In this document: piece by piece, positions 7,359 through 15,077 of the stretch
Layout of the letters: each line of letters starts with the position of its first letter
Numbering within the stretch: position 1 is the stretch's first letter
DNA from: an uncultured Erysipelotrichaceae bacterium
GTDB taxonomy: Bacteria; Bacillota_I; Bacilli_A; Erysipelotrichales; Erysipelotrichaceae
Direction: 5' to 3'
NCBI GenBank assembly: GCA_902803275.1
Contig: CADCPE010000076.1
Location: 1 to 16,779, forward strand
Length of the DNA: 16,779 nucleotides
Notes under the pieces: model-generated
The model's database searches: none
Told to the model about the DNA's origin: nothing
The model's input: the letters and a program-made list of their open reading frames with translations, nothing else
Position numbers and translations under genes: made by a program

Positions 7359-8104
7359 TGATCGATATCGATTTAAAAGACAGGATCGTCCTGATCACCG
7401 GAGGCTGTTCGGGCGCCGGCAAGGGAATAGCTGAACAGTTTCTTAAAAGCGGTGCGCAAGTCCTTGTGACTTATAACAGATCGCTTCCCGACAGCAAGGA
7501 AGTCAAAGCCTATAAATATGATCAGGGGAACCTCGATTCAATAAGAGAGCTTGTTGAAGAAGTCATCAGAGATCACGGAAGGATCGATGTGCTGGTGAAC
7601 AATGCCGGCATTTATCCCGCCAGATCACTGGACGCGATCAGTGAAGAAGACTATGATGCGATGCTTGACATCAACACCAAAGGTGTCTTCTTTCTTTCAA
7701 GGGAATTCGCCAAGCATATGGACAACGGTTCCATCATCAATATCTCTTCAATCAACGCTGTCAATCCTGCTTCCAAGCTGATCCACTACGGAATGTCCAA
7801 AGCAGCGATCGAAATGGCTACCAGGTGTCTGGCTTATGAACTTGGCCCAAAGATCAGAGTCAACTGCATCGCACCGGGTCTGATCTACAAGGAAGGCCAG
7901 GAAAGATTCATCCCCGGCTGGCGTGAAAGCTATTGTGAAAGAAGCGCCTTGAAAAGGTTGGTCTACCCCGAGGATATAGGCAATACCGCGATCTTTTTAG
8001 CCAGCGATCTTTCAGGTGCCATCACCGGCCAGATCATCACTGTCGACTGCGGTGTAAGTCTGGCACCTTATTTCTACAATTACGTAGAGGATGAATATGA
8101 CTAA
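7358..8104 (+). CDS. SDR family NAD(P)-dependent oxidoreductase (FabG-like)
   Basis: This 248-residue classical short-chain dehydrogenase/reductase has the Rossmann nucleotide-binding motif T-G-G-C-S-G-A-G-K-G (14-23), N-N-A-G at 81-84, the catalytic Ser131 in INISS, and Tyr144/Lys148 in Y-G-M-S-K. The C-terminal part ends with the usual SGAITGQIITVDCG. All catalytic residues and spacings (Ser to Tyr 13 residues) are intact. It looks like 3-oxoacyl-ACP reductase, but the isolated position between an esterase and a cupin, away from fatty-acid genes, suggests oxidation or reduction of a sugar, sterol-like or other small alcohol. Translation is coupled at both ends: a one-base overlap with the esterase, and a stop that lies inside the start of the cupin gene. 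Confidence 0.92.
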   Translation: MIDIDLKDRIVLITGGCSGAGKGIAEQFLKSGAQVLVTYNRSLPDSKEVKAYKYDQGNLDSIRELVEEVIRDHGRIDVLVNNAGIYPARSLDAISEEDYDAMLDINTKGVFFLSREFAKHMDNGSIINISSINAVNPASKLIHYGMSKAAIEMATRCLAYELGPKIRVNCIAPGLIYKEGQERFIPGWRESYCERSALKRLVYPEDIGNTAIFLASDLSGAITGQIITVDCGVSLAPYFYNYVEDEYD

Positions 8105-8558
8105 AGACGAACTGATCAGAAAACTCGGTCTGGTGTCTCTTGTTCCGGAAGGCGGATATGTAAAAGAGATGCATCATGGCAAAGTCATCAACGGAAGATC
8201 GATCTACAGCACGATCTATTACATGCTGACAGAAGATTGTGTTTCGCGGATGCACAGACTTGACAGCGATGAGATCTGGTTTTTCCATGACGGGATCAGC
8301 GTCGAGATCTATCTGATCTATGATGATCATGATGAGATCAGATATCTGGGAAAGGATCTCGACAAAGGCGAGGAACTGCAGATAGTGGTCCCTGCAGGAG
8401 TATACATGGGAGCCCGCCTGAAAGATAAGGGCGAATATTCTCTTCTTTCTACGTGCATGGCTCCGGCCTATCGCGATGAAGGATTTGTCCTTGGTGCATA
8501 TGAAGAGCTCATAGACAGATCAAATCATCCAGAACTGTTAAAGATCCTGACCGATTAA
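8097..8558 (+). CDS. cupin domain-containing protein, DUF985 type
   Basis: The product has 153 residues beginning MTKDELIRKLGLVSLVPEGG and containing the double-stranded beta-helix pattern of DUF985 cupins: EGGYVKEMHHG, STIYYMLTEDCVSRMHRLDSDEIWFFHDG with candidate metal ligands His and Glu, and VPAGVYMGARL. Members are small cytoplasmic beta-barrels, and some are proposed sugar- or nucleotide-sugar-related enzymes, but no firm activity is assigned. An ATG at 8091 is in the same frame, but AGAGG (8086-8090) is correctly spaced for 8097 and abuts 8091, so I chose 8097. It overlaps the SDR gene end and is the last gene of the plus-strand operon, followed directly by a terminator. Confidence 0.85.
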   Translation: MTKDELIRKLGLVSLVPEGGYVKEMHHGKVINGRSIYSTIYYMLTEDCVSRMHRLDSDEIWFFHDGISVEIYLIYDDHDEIRYLGKDLDKGEELQIVVPAGVYMGARLKDKGEYSLLSTCMAPAYRDEGFVLGAYEELIDRSNHPELLKILTD

Positions 8559-8578
8559 AAACCTCATCTGAGGTTTTT
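8557..8578. terminator. bidirectional intrinsic terminator between the cupin gene and rho
   Basis: A symmetric hairpin (AAAAACCTCA, loop TC, TGAGGTTTTT) starts in the cupin TAA. A-run and T-run on the two arms let it act on both strands, ending the plus-strand esterase operon and catching transcripts leaving rho. Confidence 0.85.
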
Positions 8579-8590
8579 GGCTTTTTCTAT

Positions 8591-8617
8591 AAAGGAAGCA
8601 TCAAATGCTTTCTTTTT
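8591..8617 (+). terminator. second hairpin at the rho 3' end
   Basis: An 11-pair stem with one G-U pair (AAAGGAAGCAT, loop CAA, ATGCTTTCTTT) is followed by T residues on the plus strand. On the minus strand it lies just after the rho stop, has one A-C mismatch and lacks a good T-run, so it is mainly a backup terminator for the plus-strand operon. Confidence 0.6.
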
Positions 8618-9938
8618 AAATGGATTTGTTTTTAAGGATCAGCTGAACCAGTTCGTCATTGTTTCTGGTTCTGATGAACAGTTCGATCAGCCCGTCGATC
8701 GAATCATCACGGTAGTAGTTCATCAGATCTCTTCTGATGATGTTTACAGCATTCAGCTCATCTTTATTCAGAAGCAGATCCTCTCTTCTGGTCCCGGACT
8801 TGGCGATATCAATGGCCGGGAACAGTCTTCTTTCCTGCAGTTTTCTGGAGAGGATCAGTTCCATGTTGCCGGTACCCTTGAACTCTTCATAGATGACATC
8901 ATCCATCTTGGAACCCGTATCGACCAGTGCCGTTGCCAGGATAGTCAGCGATCCTCTTTCCTTGGTCTTTCTGGCAGCACCGAAGAATCTTTTAGGCATA
9001 TACAGAGCATTTGGATCAAGGCCACCTGAAAGAGTCTTGCCGCTGGATGCTTCTGTGAGGTTGTAGGCTCTTGACAGTCTCGTGATCGAATCAAGCAGGA
9101 TAAACACATCCTCACCGGCTTCGACCAGGCGCTTCGCATGTTCGATCGTCATCTCCGAGACGAATTTGTGTTTGGTAGGCTGTTCATCAAAAGTCGAGTA
9201 GACGATCATCACTCTTTCGCCTTTGACGATCTCCTTGATATCCGTTACTTCTTCCGGTCTTTCATCGATCAAAAGAACGATCAGATGAGCCTTCGGGCAG
9301 GACCTTTGAATAGACAAGGCAATGTCCTTCAGGATAGTGGTCTTGCCGGCTTTTGGCGGAGAAACGATCAGACCTCTCTGTCCCTTGCCTATCGGGGCGA
9401 TCAGATCCACGACTCTCATCGACAGCGATTCGCCCTGTCTTTCCAGTTTCACTCTTTCATCCGGAAAGACCGGTGTCAGATCTTCAAATGTCACCCTGGA
9501 TCTGATCATATCGGTGTCAAGATAGTTTATCTTGTCGATATAGATCAGTGCTCCGTATCTTTCACTGTCTTTGGCTTCTCTTTTCTTGCCGATGATATGA
9601 TCACCGGTCCTCAGTCTGAATTTCTTGATAAAAGTCGGGGAAACGAAGACATTGTCATCTCCGGTCTCAAAGTTTTCACCTCTGATGAAACCATAGCCGT
9701 CTTCCATGACCGTCAGTATGCCGCTTATCGATACCGAAGGATCAGGGGCTTTTTTGCCAACAAACCTGATCTCGCTGTTTTCTTCCTTTGCTTCTTCGAT
9801 CTCTTCCTTTACTTCTTCTTTATCAGACAGAAGTTCAACGATCTCTTCCTTTTTAAGCCCATTTACTTTGATCTGCTTTTCCTTGGCCAGATTTTTAAGA
9901 TCGCTGAGTTTCAATTCCTGCAGTTCTTCTCTTTTCAT
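8616..9938 (-). CDS. rho: transcription termination factor Rho
   Basis: Rho is a hexameric RNA-dependent ATPase/translocase that ends transcription of untranslated RNA. The protein has about 440 residues, similar to Bacillus Rho. The N-terminal Rho_N helices (MKREELQELKLSDLKNLAKE) are followed by a short Lys/Glu-rich linker (about 38-58) and the OB-fold RNA site with MEDGYGFIRG (78-87). The ATPase core contains Walker A PPKAGKT (194-200), Walker B region VLLIDERPEEVTD, DSITRLSRAYN and SGGLDPNALYMPKRFFGAARK (Q/R loops). All look functional. ATGs at 9947 and 9938 are both possible. I chose 9938 because it begins two bases after the upstream gene's stop and opens directly with the domain. Confidence 0.96.
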   Translation of the reverse strand: MKREELQELKLSDLKNLAKEKQIKVNGLKKEEIVELLSDKEEVKEEIEEAKEENSEIRFVGKKAPDPSVSISGILTVMEDGYGFIRGENFETGDDNVFVSPTFIKKFRLRTGDHIIGKKREAKDSERYGALIYIDKINYLDTDMIRSRVTFEDLTPVFPDERVKLERQGESLSMRVVDLIAPIGKGQRGLIVSPPKAGKTTILKDIALSIQRSCPKAHLIVLLIDERPEEVTDIKEIVKGERVMIVYSTFDEQPTKHKFVSEMTIEHAKRLVEAGEDVFILLDSITRLSRAYNLTEASSGKTLSGGLDPNALYMPKRFFGAARKTKERGSLTILATALVDTGSKMDDVIYEEFKGTGNMELILSRKLQERRLFPAIDIAKSGTRREDLLLNKDELNAVNIIRRDLMNYYRDDSIDGLIELFIRTRNNDELVQLILKNKSI

Positions 9939-9940
9939 GA

Positions 9941-10309
9941 TCACCATCCGAAATATTCAAGCTGTCTGTCACAGAGCTTTATCGCTTTAAGCAGATATTC
10001 AAAACGGTATGGTTCAAAGCTTTCCTTGCCGCAGCTGTTATACTCTTTATCATCTTTTATATACTTTATAGACCATTCGATACCGTCTTGGATCAGATGT
10101 TCGCCGCCGTATTCTCTGTCCCATCTTTCTATCTCTGCTTCATTTATCAGCTTTACAAATTCGGCAGCTTTTACTTCATCAAGCTGACCCTGGATACACT
10201 CCAGTCCATTTATATCCGTGTCGGTTTCATAGTCAAAGCCTTCATCTGCCCGGCATGAAAAACAGTATCTGCCATCCAGACAAACAATCGTAAATTCCAT
10301 TTCCATCAT
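9941..10309 (-). CDS. hypothetical protein, 122 aa, cotranscribed with rho
   Basis: I do not recognise a named family. The product is a soluble, acidic 122-residue protein without signal peptide or membrane segment. It opens with a beta-rich FTIVCLDGRYCFSCRADEGF. Its second half has the pattern W-D-R-E-Y, I-Q-D-G-I-E-W-S-I-K-Y, S-C-G-K, P-Y-R-F-E-Y-L-L. This resembles a loose class of small Firmicute proteins with D-G-x-x-W and S-G-x-x-x-x-P-x-x-F motifs seen on their own or beside toxin loci. The resemblance is by eye only. AAGGA sits seven bases before the ATG at 10309, supporting this start over the internal ATGs at 10306 and 10300. The stop TGA lies two bases before the rho ATG, so it is probably translated together with rho. 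Confidence 0.75.
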   Translation of the reverse strand: MMEMEFTIVCLDGRYCFSCRADEGFDYETDTDINGLECIQGQLDEVKAAEFVKLINEAEIERWDREYGGEHLIQDGIEWSIKYIKDDKEYNSCGKESFEPYRFEYLLKAIKLCDRQLEYFGW

Positions 10310-10476
10310 AGGGTTTCCTTTCTTTATGTTGAAATAATGTTATGTAAAATGTTTAACAAAGATCTGTAGGATCAATTGTCGGTAAAAGTTTCTGTCTATG
10401 AATATTATATTATAAAAACTTTGTATTATTTGCCCGCTGTTGCCCATCCTTTTTCTGATCATCTTTAGGATCACAG
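10310..10476. other. 167-bp AT-rich intergenic region upstream of the rho operon
   Basis: This is the only sizeable gap on the minus strand between the carboxylesterase stop and the 122-residue gene. No ORF, RNA gene, strong hairpin or terminator for the esterase was seen. It holds the candidate promoter described separately. Confidence 0.6.
10404..10414 (-). promoter_or_regulatory. candidate -10 boxes for the hypothetical gene-rho operon
   Basis: Two overlapping perfect TATAAT hexamers on the minus strand lie about 95 bases upstream of the 122-residue gene. No good -35 box was found at the right spacing, so assignment rests on the -10 match and on AT-rich context alone. Confidence 0.3.
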
Positions 10477-11817
10477 CTATTTCATCATGCAGCTATCAGC
10501 TTTAAGCCACATGGCTTTTTCGTTTTCATTGAACGGTTCCCATTTCGCGAGCCCCTTTGCATTGGGATCGCCCTTTTTTGCGAAATTGGCCCAGTATCCC
10601 TGCATCGTATCACTAAGGGCGTAATCCTTCTCTGTGTAGGGTCTCCACGATCCATCCAGGGTCCCAAACTGATAGCGGTTATCGCATGAATGCGGTACAC
10701 CTGCATCATCGCCCGGCTGCTTCTGATCAAAGACATACATGTAGACCTGATGATCGTTTTTCTTCAGCACCTTGCACAGTTCTGTGATCCTTTCATACAT
10801 GTTTATGCCAAACTGGGTCTTCTTGCCGTTGGCTCCTTCATCGGCGGTGCAGCCGATGATTATCTTTACATCATGAGGGATCAGATCCTTGAGGAAGTAT
10901 TCATCTGTTTCGTGATTCAGAACATAGCCATCAGTATAGATGTTGAAACCGTTCATGAATCCCAGCTTATCGTTTTCATCTCTTAAAACCCTGGCATCAA
11001 GTCTTCTCATCTCTTCGATATCAGAACAGCCAAGTGTTTTCATGAATTCTATACCGGAAGCGATGATATCTTCCTTGGACTTGTCACCTACAAAGTGTCC
11101 GAGACCGCCGGCTGATTGAATGGAGACTTGTCTTATCATTCCTTTTGTAAGCGGGGAACACAGTAAAGACATCGTAGAACGTCCTCCTGATGACTGGCCA
11201 AAGACGGTTATATTGTTTTTATCACCGCCGAATCCTTCGATGTTTTCATAGATCCATTTCAAAGCCTGTATCTGATCAAGCAGCCCATAATTGCCGCTTT
11301 TTCCATATGGACTCTCTTTTTCTAATTCAGGATGTGCAAAGAAACCAAAGACATTCAGACGGTAATTGATGCTCACAAGGATGCAGCCTTTTGCACAGAA
11401 GCTATCACCGCAGTATTCATAATCTGATCCGTACCACTGCTGACATCCTCCGCCGTGTATATACATCATGACCGGCAATCTGTCATTGCCGGACTTCGCC
11501 GGAGTATAGACGTTGAGATACAGACAGTCTTCAGACATTTTCGGCGGATAAGGATAATTAACTATCCTGATGTACTCATGTCCGCTGTCATCGGTAATAT
11601 CGTCTGTTGCCTTTGCCCAGCGGTCATACTGCATACAGGCAGGACCATAGCTGTCACATACTCTTACGCCTTCCCAGCATTCCGGTTCTTCAGGTGCCTT
11701 CCATCTTCTTTCACCGACCGGCGGCTTGCCGTAGGGTATCCCCCTGAACAGGGCAAATCCTGAGTTTGATCTTACCGCTTTAAGCAGACCGTATTTTGTT
11801 TTGACAGTATCAATCAT
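10477..11817 (-). CDS. carboxylesterase/lipase family protein (type B carboxylesterase)
   Basis: The 446-residue product shows the type B carboxylesterase pattern: FRGIPYGKPPVGERRWKAP (24-42), SEDCLYLNVYTP (95-106) with the family disulphide-region signature, the oxyanion-loop MMYIHGGG (117-124) and NYGLLDQIQALKWIYENI (176-193). The nucleophile elbow is F-G-Q-S-S-G-G with Ser209, Glu327 in D-E-G is the acid, and His376 in V-P-H-S completes the triad. It has no signal peptide and is somewhat shorter than the common ~500 residues, with a compact C-terminal part. The elbow has Gln where most members have Glu. It is a single-gene unit: a terminator precedes it and GATGGAG lies seven bases before ATG 11817. 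It hydrolyses carboxylic esters, and the natural substrate is unknown. Confidence 0.93.
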   Translation of the reverse strand: MIDTVKTKYGLLKAVRSNSGFALFRGIPYGKPPVGERRWKAPEEPECWEGVRVCDSYGPACMQYDRWAKATDDITDDSGHEYIRIVNYPYPPKMSEDCLYLNVYTPAKSGNDRLPVMMYIHGGGCQQWYGSDYEYCGDSFCAKGCILVSINYRLNVFGFFAHPELEKESPYGKSGNYGLLDQIQALKWIYENIEGFGGDKNNITVFGQSSGGRSTMSLLCSPLTKGMIRQVSIQSAGGLGHFVGDKSKEDIIASGIEFMKTLGCSDIEEMRRLDARVLRDENDKLGFMNGFNIYTDGYVLNHETDEYFLKDLIPHDVKIIIGCTADEGANGKKTQFGINMYERITELCKVLKKNDHQVYMYVFDQKQPGDDAGVPHSCDNRYQFGTLDGSWRPYTEKDYALSDTMQGYWANFAKKGDPNAKGLAKWEPFNENEKAMWLKADSCMMK

Positions 11818-11835
11818 TTTTAAACTCCATCACTA

Positions 11836-11864
11836 ATCTAATATTAACTGTATTTGTTTTTTCA
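11836..11864 (-). promoter_or_regulatory. candidate promoter of the carboxylesterase gene
   Basis: On the minus strand a TTGAAA -35-like box is followed at 16 bases by TATTAG, a four-of-six match to the -10 consensus. It lies between the upstream operon terminator and the esterase ribosome binding site, where an independent promoter is required. Confidence 0.4.
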
Positions 11865-11890
11865 ATCATTTAAAAATGTCCACTCGGTTT

Positions 11891-11917
11891 ACTAAAAAAG
11901 AGACCTTAGGTCTCTTT
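11891..11917 (-). terminator. intrinsic terminator of the agmatine operon
   Basis: On the minus strand a perfect nine-pair stem (AAAGAGACC, loop TAA, GGTCTCTTT) runs into a T-tract (TTTTTT) just after the decarboxylase gene. This marks the 3' end of the agu operon. Confidence 0.9.
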
Positions 11918-11941
11918 CAGGGGAAATAATATCATCTGAAG

Positions 11942-13090
11942 CTATTTCAGTTTCAGTTTCGCATAGTCTTCACCCATCAGGATGTGCTTATCCTTCTGGG
12001 CAACAGGCGTTACTTCAACCTTGCTTTCAAACACCATGACAAAGTCAGAACCGCCAAACAGGAAGTATCCCATCGGATCGCCTTTTCTTACTTCATCGCC
12101 GATCTTCAGATCTTCTTCGAAGTTGCATGAGCAGACCTGTGACATGCCTATCGGCAGACAGGCGACGTGTCCGAACTTCGTATCAAGTATCACGCAGTCT
12201 CTGGTCTCTCTTGCCTGCCATGATGAATCCGAACAGATGAATGTATAGCACTTTTCTTCAGGATCATAATGGGTATGTCCGCCGACCGCGTTGAATGCAT
12301 CGATCTTGTACATATCGATGATCTTGCCATCGATCGGGAAGTGATAACGGTGATAATCGCGTACGGAAAGGAAGGTATGGGTCAGTGTTCCGTTATGGAA
12401 CAATCCCGCATATTCCTTTTTGTGCAGAAGATCATCGACCGTATAGAATTTATGTCCCTTGATCTGAACGCCTTCATCTTCGATATAGCCGTCAGCTTTT
12501 ATCGCAAAGAAACCTTCCGGTCTTGAATCAGCTGGCGAGACCAGTTCAGCTTCGCCGATCGGACGCACGCTTGGATCGATCAGACGGCGGGAGAAGAACT
12601 CATTGTAGCTGTGCCAGATGTTTTCAGTCGAATACCAGCCTTTGTCCATACCGAAAGTAGAGTCATGAAGCTGTTTTTCAAACTGTTCATCGCTCCAGGA
12701 TTCTTCGCTTGAAAGATACCTGCCCCAGTCGATGGAATATTTCTTGATCCAGGTGGCGATCGGTTCGTGGTATTCAAGTGTCGGAATGTAGTAGCCCTTG
12801 TCCTTGAGTTCATCTAGGTATTGACCAAAGACAAACCAGAAGTAATTCAAAGACTGATCCACTCTGTCATAAAGCGTTGAGAACCTTTCGGTATTGATGC
12901 ATTCCCATGGCAGACACCTGCATGACCAGTCGATAAAATCATAAAGCTCTTCCAGCGTAAAGGCCGGATTGCTTATGTGATCGGGGTTCTGTTCATGAGC
13001 CTGGTCCAGAGCTTTCTGCATCAGAGCTCTCAGCTCAGGATCTTTCATCAGTTCGATGAATTCTTCAGTTATTTTTTCTCTTTGTTTCAT
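11942..13090 (-). CDS. phosphatidylserine decarboxylase family protein, PsiD-like pyruvoyl decarboxylase
   Basis: The product is 382 residues. The C-terminal half is a phosphatidylserine-decarboxylase domain: V-S-P-A-D with Asp188, D-Y-H-R-Y-H with His247/His250, F-P-I-D-G, and the self-cleavage site F-G-G-S with predicted cut between Gly347 and Ser348. The cut leaves a 347-residue beta chain and a 35-residue pyruvoyl alpha chain. The first ~180 residues are a soluble N-terminal extension ending in NEFFSRRL, lacking the membrane anchor of true PSD. This layout is like the PsiD group, whose characterised fungal member decarboxylates tryptophan. It is the last gene of the agmatine operon, ten bases after carbamate kinase, and no phosphatidylserine synthase is nearby. 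It may decarboxylate an amino acid (inference) or, less likely by context, phosphatidylserine. Its TAG stop is followed by the operon terminator. Confidence 0.9.
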   Translation of the reverse strand: MKQREKITEEFIELMKDPELRALMQKALDQAHEQNPDHISNPAFTLEELYDFIDWSCRCLPWECINTERFSTLYDRVDQSLNYFWFVFGQYLDELKDKGYYIPTLEYHEPIATWIKKYSIDWGRYLSSEESWSDEQFEKQLHDSTFGMDKGWYSTENIWHSYNEFFSRRLIDPSVRPIGEAELVSPADSRPEGFFAIKADGYIEDEGVQIKGHKFYTVDDLLHKKEYAGLFHNGTLTHTFLSVRDYHRYHFPIDGKIIDMYKIDAFNAVGGHTHYDPEEKCYTFICSDSSWQARETRDCVILDTKFGHVACLPIGMSQVCSCNFEEDLKIGDEVRKGDPMGYFLFGGSDFVMVFESKVEVTPVAQKDKHILMGEDYAKLKLK

Positions 13091-13100
13091 ATCTGCCTGA

Positions 13101-14036
13101 TTATTTATGAATGATCGTACCTGTCTTTCCCTGCAGGGCTTCCTTGGCTTTCTCCAGCGAAGTTATAAGCGCCTTGCCGTTTTCTGTAGCTTTGACATAT
13201 TCGATGCATGATTCAACTTTCGGAAGCATGCTTCCTTTGGCGAAATGGCCTTCTTCGATATACTTGGCTGCCTGTGCAAGTGACATTTCATCAAGATCCT
13301 TCTGGTCAGGCTTGTTGAAGTTGATCGATACCTTGTCAACAGCCGTCAGTATCACCAGCATGTCCGCCTTGAGATCCAGAGCCAGTTTGGCGCTTGCCCT
13401 GTCTTTGTCGATGACCGCCGCCACACCCTCAAAGTAATCTTCGCTTCTGATTACCGGTATGCCGCCGCCGCCGACTGTGATGACGATGCAGCCCTGTGAT
13501 ACCAGCTTCTCAACTGTTTCGATCTCCACGATCGATACCGGTTTAGGTGAAGGCACTACCCGGCGATATCCTCTGCCGGCATCCTCCACAAAGGTATAGC
13601 CGGTTTCTACCGCAATATTGTCAGCATCTTCCTTGCTGTAGAAGGAGCCGATCGGCTTGGTTGGATTTTCGAAAGCCTTGTCTTTCCTGTCGACCTCAAC
13701 CTGGGTGATGATCGTTGCGACGGATCTGCTGATACCGCGCAGCCTGAGTTCTCTTCCGATCGATTGCTGAAGGTGGTAACCGATGTAGCCCTGCGTCATG
13801 GCGCCGCATTCCGGGAATGGCATTTCCGGAGTGCCGCCGTTGTTATTGTGCGAATTCTCGAAAGCCAGGTTGACCATGCCGACCTGCGGGCCGTTGCCGT
13901 GTCCGACTACTACATCATAACCTTCTTCGACCAGATCTACAATGGTCGATGCGGTTTTTTTGACCAGCTCCAGCTGTTCTTTTGGAGTGTTGCCCAGGGC
14001 GTTTCCGCCCAGGGCAATAACTAATCTTTTATTCAT
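13101..14036 (-). CDS. aguC: carbamate kinase of the agmatine deiminase pathway
   Basis: This 311-residue member of the amino acid kinase family catalyses carbamoyl phosphate + ADP to carbamate + ATP, the energy-yielding last step. Signature stretches are LVIALGGNALGN (5-16), VVVGHGNGPQVG (42-53), MPFPECGAMTQGYIGYHLQQ, RRVVPSPKP, VITVGGGGIPVI, VIDKDRASAKLAL and GHFAKGSMLPKVES. The length and all these blocks match ArcC/AguC enzymes. It starts one base after the stop of the carbamoyltransferase gene (TGATATG) and has no strong ribosome binding site of its own, so translational coupling is likely. It would be arcC in an arginine deiminase cluster. The symbol aguC is chosen from context because the carbamoyltransferase next to it is of the putrescine type. 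Confidence 0.95.
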   Translation of the reverse strand: MNKRLVIALGGNALGNTPKEQLELVKKTASTIVDLVEEGYDVVVGHGNGPQVGMVNLAFENSHNNNGGTPEMPFPECGAMTQGYIGYHLQQSIGRELRLRGISRSVATIITQVEVDRKDKAFENPTKPIGSFYSKEDADNIAVETGYTFVEDAGRGYRRVVPSPKPVSIVEIETVEKLVSQGCIVITVGGGGIPVIRSEDYFEGVAAVIDKDRASAKLALDLKADMLVILTAVDKVSINFNKPDQKDLDEMSLAQAAKYIEEGHFAKGSMLPKVESCIEYVKATENGKALITSLEKAKEALQGKTGTIIHK

Positions 14037-14037
14037 A

Positions 14038-15066
14038 TCAGTACAGATCGTAGCCGTATTTCTCTAAGACCTTGTCGAGATCTTCCTTGGCGGCCTGTCT
14101 ATGTGTTTCGCTGTATTTTCTTCTCTCTTTTGTGAAGTATACCAGCAGACCTCTCATCGCCGTCAGACGGTTCCAGGCTTCTTCCCAGCACAGTGATGAT
14201 GCGGAATCCGCAACTTCATCGGTTACATCTTCGCCTCTTGTGCAAGGCAGACAGTGCAGGAACTTGCAGCCCAGAGCGCCTTTTTCCATTAGCTGCCTGT
14301 TGACCTGATACTTTTTGAATATCTCTGTTCTTTCTTCCTTGGTCAGTTCAGCTTCATACAGGCCATACCAGACGTCTGTATAGAAGAAGTCTGCTCCTTC
14401 AACATCCTTCTCGTCTTCAGTAACTTTCCAGGTACCGCCAGAGATCTTGCAGTTTTCTTCAAAGATCTTTCTGTGCTTTTCGGTGAATGGCTGAGTCTTC
14501 GGATTGTTCAATGGTCCATAGAAGACAAAGTGCGCACCTAATTTCGTACAGATAAAACCTAAGGAAGCTGCCACCTGCGTAAAGTCACCACAGAAGACGA
14601 CCTTGCAGTCTTCGAATCTCTTGCCGGCCGGCAGATTTTCCATCATCGTGATGACATCGGCGATCGCCTGCGTTGGATGAGTGTAGTCAGACATGGCATT
14701 GATTACCGGAATGGTCGTGGCGTTAGCCAGATCGACAACTGTCTTGTGTTCGATAACTCTGGCCATGATGATATCGACTAAGCCGCTTAAAACTCTGCCG
14801 GTATCGCCGATCGTTTCGTGACCTCCCAGCTGGATCATGCCCGGACCCAGATACTGAGCGTGACCGCCCATCTGTGTCATCGCTGTTTCAAACGAACAGC
14901 GGGTCCTTGTTGAAGACTGCTGGAAGATCATAGCCAGAGTCATATTCTTCATCAAAGGCGGATAATAGCCTTCTTTGATGGATTTCTTTATTGCGCGGGA
15001 GACTTCAATGATCTCCAGTAATTCTTCCTTAGTAAAATCGTTTACTGTTATAAAATCCTTTTTCAT
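14038..15066 (-). CDS. ptcA: putrescine carbamoyltransferase
   Basis: The enzyme phosphorolyses N-carbamoylputrescine to putrescine and carbamoyl phosphate. The product is 342 residues. The carbamoyl-phosphate loop S-S-T-R-T-R is at 51-56, followed by YLGPGMIQLGGHE (72-84). H-P-T-Q (130-133) and H-C-L-P (271-274) are intact. The decisive clue is D-V-W-Y-G-L-Y (231-237). Ornithine carbamoyltransferases have an S-M-G motif in this place, whereas Y-G-L-Y is characteristic of putrescine carbamoyltransferase. The extended basic C-terminal helix (RRKYSETHRQAAKEDLDKVLE) is also typical. AAAGGA precedes ATG 15066 by seven bases. Neighbouring antiporter, carbamate kinase and agmatine deiminase genes agree. 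It is also called aguB in streptococci and lactococci. Confidence 0.95.
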   Translation of the reverse strand: MKKDFITVNDFTKEELLEIIEVSRAIKKSIKEGYYPPLMKNMTLAMIFQQSSTRTRCSFETAMTQMGGHAQYLGPGMIQLGGHETIGDTGRVLSGLVDIIMARVIEHKTVVDLANATTIPVINAMSDYTHPTQAIADVITMMENLPAGKRFEDCKVVFCGDFTQVAASLGFICTKLGAHFVFYGPLNNPKTQPFTEKHRKIFEENCKISGGTWKVTEDEKDVEGADFFYTDVWYGLYEAELTKEERTEIFKKYQVNRQLMEKGALGCKFLHCLPCTRGEDVTDEVADSASSLCWEEAWNRLTAMRGLLVYFTKERRKYSETHRQAAKEDLDKVLEKYGYDLY

Positions 15067-15077
15067 TTCAATTTCCT

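Noticed and set aside
9138..10187. A 349-codon open frame on the plus strand opposite rho and the 122-residue gene
   Set aside because: It lies antisense to a clearly conserved rho, its translation is Phe/Ser-rich and low-complexity without any domain, and it has no good ribosome binding site. It is a shadow of rho codon usage.
10310..10476. Riboswitch or attenuator leader ahead of the 122-residue gene and rho
   Set aside because: I found no consistent stem set, no terminator hairpin with T-run and no known aptamer core in this AT-rich stretch.
13101..15066. Arginine deiminase (ADI) operon with ornithine carbamoyltransferase
   Set aside because: The carbamoyltransferase carries Y-G-L-Y instead of the ornithine S-M-G motif, and the neighbouring deiminase C-terminus matches agmatine deiminase, not ArcA.
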